From Acidobacteriota bacterium (GTDB lineage Bacteria > Acidobacteriota > Terriglobia > Acidiferrales > UBA7541): 7,835 nt of DNA. Positions within the stretch are counted from its first letter, which is position 1; each line of letters opens with the position of its first letter. The stretch lies in assembly GCA_003224195.1 (NCBI GenBank), contig QHYP01000186.1:1-7835 (forward strand), given 5' to 3'. The notes below the pieces were generated by a model, which ran no database searches, was not told where the DNA came from, and worked only from the letters and a program-made list of their open reading frames with translations. The translations under genes and the position numbers were made by a program. Of this stretch, positions 1-5,290 are shown one piece after another.

Positions 1-2152
1 AGAACGCCGCAAAAATTGAAGTCGCCTGTGTAATGAACCTCTCAGCCCGAAGAGGTCCTTGCTCGAGGCTAGTCATCCAGAGGCCCGCTAGCAGGCCTTT
101 GTCCACCATTTCTAGTCCAGATCGCACCGCGGCGACGGCGCTCCTGGGATCGCCCTGTGTGCGCACGAGCAGCCCGCCGAACAGCAACTTCCTGAAATGG
201 AGTGGGAGATAAAGGTACGCAGGATCACCGCGTGAAAGATGAGTGTTCCGCACATCCTTGGCTACGCCGATGACCTGAAGCTCCGTCGCAAACTTTCCGC
301 TAAAGTCCATGTCGAGCTTCAACCGCCTGCCTATCGGGTCGTCACCCGGCCAGAAGTCTCGCGCCGTGGCCTCACTCACGATGACTACGGAATCGCCCTG
401 GTCTGACTCCTGTGTGGTGAAATCACGCCCGCGGGTAATCGGGATGCCAAGCGTCTGAAAATAGCTTGGCGAAACTGGGTTCGCGAGGACTCCTGGAGGA
501 ACGCTTCGTGGATCGGCCTGGCTGTCCTCAACCATCACTCGCGGGGTGAACGTGCCTGTCATGGGCGGTCTTGCCGCCTCAGCCACGGACATCACCTCGT
601 TAAGCGACTCTAGCTGCGCGATTACACGCTGCCGTAGCGCATTCGACCTGGCCACGTCGCTCCCGAAGTTGAGCCCAAGAACAAAGACGTTACGCGTTTC
701 GTAACCCGGATTGGCGGTCTGTGCTTTTAACAGTCCCCGCAAGAGCAGGCCTGCCGTGGCGAGCAGAACCAGCGACACAGCTACCTGCCCCGCCACCAGA
801 ATGCTGCGCAGCCTCGAGCGAGCGAGTCGCGGGCCGATAGCGGCGTCTTCTGCTTTCAGGGCGGCCGAGAGATCCCCTCGCGAAGCTCGAACCGCCGGCG
901 CGAGACCGGAAACGACACCCGTGACCAGCGAAAGAACCAGTGCGTAAATGAATACGCGAAGATCGGGGTTCATCCGTAGCGCGACCGAAGGCCCATTGAA
1001 GATCCAAACCTCTCGGATCAGCTCTTCAGTGGCCGTACCTAAAATGCCCGTCGTCCAGAAACACAGCACCAGTCCTGCCGCGCCGCCGAGCAGCGCAAGC
1101 ATTGCGCTTTCGGTCAGCAGAAGCCTGATCAGGCGGCCGCGGCTGGCGCCTAGCGCTACTCTCACGCCAATCTCTTTTCGTCGGCCCGCGGCGCGTGCCA
1201 GCAACATGTTGGCGAGATTCGCGCAAGCGATCATCAACACCATGCCGACAATCACCATCACAAGGGCCACGAAGGCTTGGAAGCGTGGGTCATCGGTGTC
1301 TCCGAAATACGTTGCGGGTTTCAGAGTGACCGTGATCGTGCGATCCTTAGCGGGAAACAATTTCCCAAGCTGGCTGGTGAGGACCACCATCTCCGCCCGC
1401 GCCTGCTTCACAGTGACGCCCGGCGCTAGGCGTCCAAGAATCTGCACTCTGGCGGCGCTCGCGTTGTTCAGCCAATCCGTTCCGGGATCGAACGCAGCCT
1501 GCATGGCGAGCGGCGCCCACAGGTCGGGGACCTCCGGCGGCGCACCCGTGCCGATGAATTCGCTTGGGGCGACACCAATGATGGTGAATGCCGTGCCGTT
1601 CACCGTGATCGTTTTTCGCAGGATTCTTGCGTCGCCGGCAAAACGTCGCTGCCAGAAGGGATAGCTCAGCACTGCCACCGCGTACGCACCCTGCTCCTGA
1701 CCCTCTTCGGGAAGAAAGGTGCGGCCAAGCGCCGCCTGCATGCCAAGCGTCGAGAAGTAATTCCCCGAGACGAGCTCGCCTTGCACGAACTCCGGTTGGC
1801 TTGCCCCCGAACTGCCCCGAGCCGGCACCAGGGCGGAAAGGCGTCTCGGATTCGTTGTTGCAATCAGGCTGGAAAAGGCGCGACTGTGCTCTGTGTAATA
1901 GCGGTATTCGGGATTCGAGAACCAAAGCTGGATGTCACCGGCGGCCCGGCTTTCAAACCAACGTGCGAACCTGACGATGCGCGCTGGATCTTGGACCGGC
2001 AGCACCTTGAGCGCCACTCCGTTATAGACGGTGAAGAGTGCCGTGTTCACTCCTATGCCCAGCGCCAGCGTCAGTACGGCCACCGCCGTGAAGCCGGGGT
2101 TCTTCCCCAGCATACGCAGGCCGTACCGCACGTCCTGCCACAGCGTCTGCAT
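1..2152 (-). CDS. ADOP-type FtsX/MacB-like permease (3' end cut by window edge)
   Basis: This is a large inner-membrane permease of the MacB/FtsX superfamily, ADOP class, which is usually about 800-900 residues with two fused MacB_PCD plus FtsX halves. The frame is open from the ATG at 2152 to base 1 (717 codons), so the C-terminus lies outside. Visible parts: N-terminal MQTLWQDVRYGLRMLGKNPG, TM1 at about 21-42, a periplasmic MacB_PCD domain at about 45-285, TM2 at 294-312, the family signature RRKEIGVRVALGA at 324-336, TM3 at about 349-371, TM4 at about 400-420, TM5 at 451-472 opening the second half, then a second periplasmic domain. The last helices are missing. The start is backed by GGAAGGAG at 2157-2164, four bases before the ATG. 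It is the last gene of the three-gene minus-strand run, 61 bp after the phosphatase. The substrate cannot be told. No ATPase gene is seen in the window. Codon use is less strongly GC-ending than in the kinase gene. The family call is firm; the transport role is inferred. Confidence 0.93.
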   Translation of the reverse strand, partial: MQTLWQDVRYGLRMLGKNPGFTAVAVLTLALGIGVNTALFTVYNGVALKVLPVQDPARIVRFARWFESRAAGDIQLWFSNPEYRYYTEHSRAFSSLIATTNPRRLSALVPARGSSGASQPEFVQGELVSGNYFSTLGMQAALGRTFLPEEGQEQGAYAVAVLSYPFWQRRFAGDARILRKTITVNGTAFTIIGVAPSEFIGTGAPPEVPDLWAPLAMQAAFDPGTDWLNNASAARVQILGRLAPGVTVKQARAEMVVLTSQLGKLFPAKDRTITVTLKPATYFGDTDDPRFQAFVALVMVIVGMVLMIACANLANMLLARAAGRRKEIGVRVALGASRGRLIRLLLTESAMLALLGGAAGLVLCFWTTGILGTATEELIREVWIFNGPSVALRMNPDLRVFIYALVLSLVTGVVSGLAPAVRASRGDLSAALKAEDAAIGPRLARSRLRSILVAGQVAVSLVLLATAGLLLRGLLKAQTANPGYETRNVFVLGLNFGSDVARSNALRQRVIAQLESLNEVMSVAEAARPPMTGTFTPRVMVEDSQADPRSVPPGVLANPVSPSYFQTLGIPITRGRDFTTQESDQGDSVVIVSEATARDFWPGDDPIGRRLKLDMDFSGKFATELQVIGVAKDVRNTHLSRGDPAYLYLPLHFRKLLFGGLLVRTQGDPRSAVAAVRSGLEMVDKGLLAGLWMTSLEQGPLRAERFITQATSIFAAF

Positions 2153-2156
2153 CGTG

Positions 2157-2164
2157 CTCCTTCC
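2157..2164 (-). promoter_or_regulatory. Shine-Dalgarno sequence of the ADOP permease
   Basis: On the minus strand GGAAGGAG is followed by CACG and then the ATG at 2152. This near-consensus site fixes the permease start and argues that the gene is translated from its own signal rather than only by coupling. Confidence 0.8.
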
Positions 2165-2173
2165 GAAAAGGCA

Positions 2174-2206
2174 CTTCGCCCGGCCGGGAAAGAACTTCGT
2201 GCGAAG
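2174..2206. repeat. Nested inverted repeat between phosphatase and permease genes
   Basis: An outer 6-bp pair, CTTCGC (2174-2179) and GCGAAG (2201-2206), encloses most of the self-complementary CCCGGCCGGG (2179-2188), which shares base 2179 with the left arm. A third small pairing, CTTC with GAAG around GTGC, overlaps the right arm. The structure fills most of the 61-bp gap between the two genes and lies just ahead of the permease Shine-Dalgarno sequence on the transcript. It could be an mRNA-processing or attenuation structure, but no U-run follows, so it is not a convincing terminator. Confidence 0.35.
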
Positions 2207-2213
2207 GCCCGCG

Positions 2214-3383
2214 TTACGCCACCGCGAGAACTAGTAATGTCACGTCGTCGTTCAGCCGGTCGCCACAATGGGTACGCACAGCTTCCAGCAATTTGTTCCG
2301 CAATTCTTCTGCGCCCAGCGAGCGGTTCGGTTTCAGAACACCAATGACTCCCCTTGCGTCGAATGCCTCCCCGCTCGTTTTCTCGGCTTCCAACAATCCA
2401 TCCGTGCACACCACGAGCCGGTCGCCGCTTTCGAGCGAAATTTCTCCTTCCTCGAAATGCCTTCCCTCGAACTCTCCGAGGACTGGCCCGCCCTTCGTCA
2501 AACCGATCCAGGTGCCGTCCCGGCGCATCAGCATCGGCGCTGGATGACCGGCGCAAGTGTAAGTAAATCTCCGCCTCTGGCTGTCCATCCGGGCGTAAAC
2601 GAAACTGACGAACCGCCCGTGTTCGACCCTCTCGCAGACGGCTGTGTTCACCTTCTCCGTCAGTTCCCGCGGCGAGGCATCCTCGGATGCCAGCGCCCGC
2701 ACCGTCGCGTGCACGTGCGCAGCGAGCAGCGCCGCGGGCATCCCCTTTCCCACGGCATCAGCGATAAAGAAGGCCCCGCTTTCCGCGCCGAACTGGAACA
2801 CGTCAAAGGCGTCTCCGCTCACCGCACCTTTCGGCTGCCACGCCGCCGCAATCTCCAACCCGTTGAACTTCGGAATCTGCCCGAGCGCCAGCTCCCGCTG
2901 CATCTCGCCCGCGAGTTCGAGCTCCCGCGTAATCTCGAGTCCGCTCGCGCGGTGCCGGTTCCGCTGTTCCAGTGGTCTCCGCAGCTTCGCCAGCAGCCGC
3001 GTGTTTTCCCAGGGCTTCTCGATGAAGTCGCAAGCTCCGCGCTGCATCGCTTCCACCGCGAGGTCTGTGCTGCCCCAGGCCGTCATCACCACGATGGGCA
3101 GCCTGCTGTCCACCGCCTGGACCTGTTCGAGCAGCTCCAGGCCTTCGATCCCCGACGTTGTATCGCGCGCATAATTCAAATCCATCAAGAGCAGATCGAA
3201 CGAGCGCGCTCGCACCGCATCGAGCACCGCCGCGGGAGAATGGACTGCCTCAATCTGGTGTCCGTTTGCTTTCAGTAGGAGTCGGAGCGCCCGCACGACG
3301 TCGGGCTGGTCATCCGCAATCAAGGTCCGCGGCGCCTGCAAGACCGCCGCTTCGGTCATTTCTTCCTGTGCCGCCAGGTTCAA
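2214..3383 (-). CDS. Response regulator fused to a PP2C/SpoIIE-type protein phosphatase (RsbU-like)
   Basis: A soluble 389-residue two-domain signalling protein. Residues about 19-135 form a REC domain with the acidic pair D24/D25, phosphoacceptor D67 (in LLLMDLNYARDTTSG), T100 and K122. A charged helical linker (about 127-165) leads to a PP2C/SpoIIE domain (about 170-389). Metal-binding candidates are D190 (in VSGDAFD, where the family usually has GGD), D208 (in ADAVGKGMPAAL), D328 (in CTDG) and D379/D380 (in NDDVTLL). The known family role is dephosphorylation of phospho-Ser/Thr on anti-sigma-factor antagonists, switched on by REC phosphorylation; the substrate here is unknown. The start is TTG at 3383, backed by AAGAGGG six bases upstream. 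An internal ATG (codon 9, at 3359) with a weaker site is the alternative. It sits 39 bp after the adaptor gene and 61 bp before the permease gene, so it is probably co-transcribed. The REC part resembles those of NtrC-like regulators, from memory of the family. Confidence 0.92.
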   Translation of the reverse strand: MNLAAQEEMTEAAVLQAPRTLIADDQPDVVRALRLLLKANGHQIEAVHSPAAVLDAVRARSFDLLLMDLNYARDTTSGIEGLELLEQVQAVDSRLPIVVMTAWGSTDLAVEAMQRGACDFIEKPWENTRLLAKLRRPLEQRNRHRASGLEITRELELAGEMQRELALGQIPKFNGLEIAAAWQPKGAVSGDAFDVFQFGAESGAFFIADAVGKGMPAALLAAHVHATVRALASEDASPRELTEKVNTAVCERVEHGRFVSFVYARMDSQRRRFTYTCAGHPAPMLMRRDGTWIGLTKGGPVLGEFEGRHFEEGEISLESGDRLVVCTDGLLEAEKTSGEAFDARGVIGVLKPNRSLGAEELRNKLLEAVRTHCGDRLNDDVTLLVLAVA

Positions 3384-3389
3384 GGAACA

Positions 3390-3396
3390 CCCTCTT
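3390..3396 (-). promoter_or_regulatory. Shine-Dalgarno sequence deciding the TTG start of the phosphatase
   Basis: AAGAGGG on the minus strand lies six bases before TTG at 3383. No ATG or GTG start lies in frame close upstream, and the spacing suits the TTG. This is the reason for preferring the TTG over the ATG at 3359. Confidence 0.65.
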
Positions 3397-3422
3397 CAAC
3401 CGCTTTGCCCTCCGCCTTGGGC

Positions 3423-4691
3423 TTACCTCAGCCGGATGCGGTCCACGTTGTCGTACTGAGACATGTCCGAGAGGATCACTTTGTCGCCCACCTTCAGCCC
3501 GTCCAGAACCTCGATCGTGTTCACCGAACTGCGCCCTAGTTTGACGTTCACCCGCACCGCTTCGTTATCGTTCAGCGGGCAGCTCGCGCAGGTTAATTTG
3601 AACAGCCCGATCGTGCTGTCCGTCTGGCCGTGCACGGGCTTTCCCACGTACACCACGTCCTTCAAGTTTTCCAGCTCGATGGTTCCATCCACGCTCAGGT
3701 CGGGCCGCGCGCCCTGCGGCAGCGCCTCGTCAATGGCTGCATCCACGGTCACGGTCCCGCTTTGCACCGAGGGATCGATGCGCGACACGTGCCCCGTCAC
3801 CACGCCGTTCCGCGTGTCAATCGTGGCCTTCTGTCCGATCGCCACGTCCTTCGCCTGCGTCTCTGCAATCTTGATTTCCGCCTTCAGCTTCTTGGGATCG
3901 GCCACGCGCGCAAGGTTTTGTCCCGGCGTCACTCGCTGGCCCTCATCCACCGGAACAAGTTGCAGCACGCCGTTGATTCCCGCGCGTACGTGCAACGCGT
4001 CATATTGGCTGCGCTTCAGGTTGTACAGCGCCCGTTGCTGCTCGACCCTCGCTTCCTGCGCCGCCAGCCGCGCCGCCGCCGAGTCCGCGGCGATCCGCGT
4101 TCGCTCGTCCTCCAGTTGCAGACGAATCGCCAGTTGCTCCGCCTTCACCTTGGAAAGGTTCTTGGTCACGTCCGCTCCGATTCCTTCTTTCCACAGCTTC
4201 TCGTCCACCTCATGCTGTAGCTTCGCCTGCTCGTAGTCGCTCCGGACGGCCGCCGCCGCCGCCTTCTGGTTCATCAACTCGCTGTTGACCTGCACTTTTA
4301 AGTTGGCCAGGTCCGCTTCCGCCCCCTTGAGCTGGTATTGCGCGTCGAGCAGGTCCCTCTGTAACTGCGGGTCGCTCAATTCCAATATGACGGAGTTGGG
4401 CTTCACAATGGCCCCTGGCCGGAGAACGATTCGGTCCACTTTCGAGTCCGTCTGCGCCGGGATCCACCGGATGTCTTCAGGAACCAGCATCCCCAGGCCG
4501 CGGACTTCCCGCAGCATCGGTCCTCGCTTCACCGTATCCGGCCATAGCGTGGCCGCATCCACGGTCGGTGCCGCGGGCCGCAGCCGGGAAAGGCCCAGCG
4601 TTACGCCCCCAAGAATGATGATCGTTGCCACGCCATAGACGATCCGACGGATCATCTTGGCCCTTACGTTTTGTGGTCTCTGTATATCCAT
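3423..4691 (-). CDS. HlyD/MacA-type periplasmic adaptor (membrane fusion protein)
   Basis: A 422-residue efflux adaptor that would link an inner-membrane transporter to the outer-membrane exit. Order of parts: a short cytoplasmic start (MDIQRPQNVRAK), a single anchor helix at about 15-35 with no lipobox or clear cleavage site, first half of a lipoyl-like domain at about 65-107 (VDRIVLRPGAIVKPNSVILEL), a long alpha-hairpin coiled coil at about 108-232, second lipoyl half at about 233-262 (VDEGQRVTPGQNLARV), beta-barrel at about 263-340, and a membrane-proximal domain ending in the conserved-looking VILSDMSQYDNVDRIRLR. The length is normal. The ATG at 4691 is chosen because the MDIQR beginning recurs in relatives; a weak GGTGA lies nine bases ahead. 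Met13 with AAGG upstream is the alternative. It is the first gene of the minus-strand run. An oddity is C368-A-S-C371 within the membrane-proximal domain. The partner transporter is probably the ADOP permease or a MacB-type ATPase outside the window. Confidence 0.92.
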   Translation of the reverse strand: MDIQRPQNVRAKMIRRIVYGVATIIILGGVTLGLSRLRPAAPTVDAATLWPDTVKRGPMLREVRGLGMLVPEDIRWIPAQTDSKVDRIVLRPGAIVKPNSVILELSDPQLQRDLLDAQYQLKGAEADLANLKVQVNSELMNQKAAAAAVRSDYEQAKLQHEVDEKLWKEGIGADVTKNLSKVKAEQLAIRLQLEDERTRIAADSAAARLAAQEARVEQQRALYNLKRSQYDALHVRAGINGVLQLVPVDEGQRVTPGQNLARVADPKKLKAEIKIAETQAKDVAIGQKATIDTRNGVVTGHVSRIDPSVQSGTVTVDAAIDEALPQGARPDLSVDGTIELENLKDVVYVGKPVHGQTDSTIGLFKLTCASCPLNDNEAVRVNVKLGRSSVNTIEVLDGLKVGDKVILSDMSQYDNVDRIRLR

Positions 4692-4760
4692 AACTTTTGT
4701 TCACCCACTAAGCCGCAATTCGGAAGCCGCCACCATTTTCACACAATACCTTTGCATTCA

Positions 4761-4790
4761 ATCATATATAAGCAGGCTCCCGCCTGTTTG
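4761..4790 (-). promoter_or_regulatory. Candidate promoter of the adaptor-phosphatase-permease operon
   Basis: On the minus strand TATGAT (4766-4761) matches the sigma-70 -10 box in five of six bases. Eighteen bases upstream is CAAACA (4790-4785), a poor three-of-six match to the -35 box. Transcription would start near 4754, leaving a leader of about 60 bases. This is the only AT-rich stretch upstream of the adaptor. The weak -35 would fit an activator-dependent promoter. Called by eye. Confidence 0.35.
4770..4789. repeat. Hairpin-forming dyad inside the candidate promoter
   Basis: CAGGC-TCCC-GCCTG (4773-4786, with one G-T pair and two A-T pairs extending it to 4770-4789) is an inverted repeat lying between the candidate -10 and -35 boxes. 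It may be an operator or a degenerate palindromic repeat. It is not followed by a convincing T-run, so a terminator role is doubtful. Confidence 0.45.
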
Positions 4791-4792
4791 AG

Positions 4793-4810
4793 GGTTGGTC
4801 TTGACCATCC
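4793..4810. promoter_or_regulatory. Imperfect palindrome, possible operator
   Basis: GGTTGGTC-TT-GACCATCC pairs at seven of eight positions. Its centre lies about 47 bases upstream of the start point predicted for the adaptor operon, a usual position for an activator. The binding protein is unknown. An unrelated hairpin is the alternative. Confidence 0.3.
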
Positions 4811-4935
4811 GTGGGATTGTGCCGTCCCATTTCCGAACATCCCCATCAGCCAACCCCTCCGCCGCTGGGCGGTCGCCTCCCCGGCAGTCCCGCTGGCCTC
4901 GGCCGGCTACTCGCAACCTTGCAGTTCCGCTCGGC

Positions 4936-4995
4936 AATGCTCGCTTGCTGGCAGTGCGCCACCTCAACGCGTCCCCGGAGATGCGAGCGAGCGTT
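4936..4995 (+). other. Long stem-loop of unknown role
   Basis: The arms 4936-4948 (AATGCTCGCTTGC) and 4983-4995 (GCGAGCGAGCGTT) pair over 13 positions in plus-strand RNA, with two G-U wobbles. In minus-strand RNA those two positions become A-C mismatches. The 34-base loop contains a smaller TGGC/GCCA hairpin. The strand is suggested only by the wobble pattern. No promoter of good quality was seen for a plus-strand transcript. Confidence 0.3.
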
Positions 4996-5058
4996 TGGAT
5001 CAGGTAAGACTCCGTGGAAGGGATGGATAGAGGACAGAACGAAGGCCAGAAGATCATT

Positions 5059-5135
5059 TGGGGTGGGCGATGGGATTTGAACCCACGGCGTTCGGAGCCA
5101 CAGTCCGATGCTCTACCAGCTGAGCTACGCCCACC
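5059..5135 (-). tRNA. tRNA-His (anticodon GTG)
   Basis: The full cloverleaf can be read on the minus strand: acceptor GTGGGCG with CGCCCAC, D arm GCTC/GAGC, anticodon stem TCGGA/TCCGA around CT-GTG-GC, T arm GTGGG-TTCAAAT-CCCAT. The extra G at position -1 (5135), which pairs with C73 (5062) and is a histidine identity element, is encoded, as is the 3' CCA (5061-5059). The gene is 77 bases long and looks intact. It stands alone, divergent from the kinase gene, with a good candidate promoter just upstream. No duplicated tRNA 3' end was seen nearby, so there is no sign of an integrated element in this window. Confidence 0.97.
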
Positions 5136-5145
5136 ACTTGCCCTC

Positions 5146-5174
5146 ATGGTAGCACGCCGCCGCCCTGCTGAAAA
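5146..5174 (-). promoter_or_regulatory. Candidate promoter of tRNA-His
   Basis: On the minus strand TTTTCA (5174-5169) and TACCAT (5151-5146) are separated by 17 bases, and TG one base before the -10 gives an extended -10 (TGCTACCAT). Each hexamer matches the sigma-70 consensus at four of six positions. The start would fall about 5-7 bases before the mature tRNA end. Confidence 0.5.
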
Positions 5175-5179
5175 TGCCC

Positions 5180-5201
5180 GGTGCCGCCCCGCGCCGGCAC
5201 C
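5180..5201. repeat. GC-rich hairpin in the divergent intergenic region
   Basis: GGTGCCG-CCCCGCGC-CGGCACC gives a perfect 7-bp stem just upstream of the candidate tRNA promoter. It has no T-run on the plus strand; on the minus strand an ATTTTC lies a few bases beyond. It could insulate the two divergent units or be a protein-binding site. Confidence 0.4.
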
Positions 5202-5235
5202 CGCGAATCAATGGTAGCAGCCTGGTCACGCCCCG

Positions 5236-5263
5236 TTGCGGTTCACGTGCGGCTTGTTAGACT
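5236..5263 (+). promoter_or_regulatory. Candidate promoter of the kinase-regulator operon
   Basis: TTGCGG (5236-5241) and TAGACT (5258-5263) are 16 bases apart, with TG one base before the -10 (TGTTAGACT). The -35 matches three of six bases and the -10 four of six. Transcription would begin near 5270, about 20 bases before the kinase ATG, leaving a very short leader with AGGA at 5272-5275. Confidence 0.35.
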
Positions 5264-5290
5264 GAGCCAGTAGGAACTGCGTCCCCGCGC

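Larger units (their letters stand above)
4692..5058. other. Gene-free region between tRNA-His and the adaptor gene
   Basis: This 367-bp stretch holds no convincing gene on either strand; the open frames over it have no recognisable product and one merely extends from the tRNA. It contains a candidate promoter for the adaptor operon (4761-4790), a hairpin-forming dyad (4770-4789), a second dyad (4793-4810) and a longer stem-loop (4936-4995). There is no clear U-run terminator for the tRNA. Confidence 0.6.

Noticed and set aside
948..1925. Several open frames of 190-240 codons over the left end
   Set aside because: They lie in other frames of the ADOP permease, whose own frame is open from 2152 to the window edge with characteristic membrane segments and signatures.
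2268..3278. Plus-strand open frame of 336 codons opposite the phosphatase gene
   Set aside because: Arg/Pro/His-rich shadow with no domain; the minus strand encodes complete REC and PP2C domains.
5059..5135. tRNA-His as an integration site of a genomic island
   Set aside because: No integrase gene and no duplicate of the tRNA 3' end were seen in the window.
4758..5147. Open frame running through the tRNA, containing SSAGRASDCGSERRGFKS
   Set aside because: That peptide is the usual artefact of translating a tRNA gene; the tRNA-His cloverleaf is complete.
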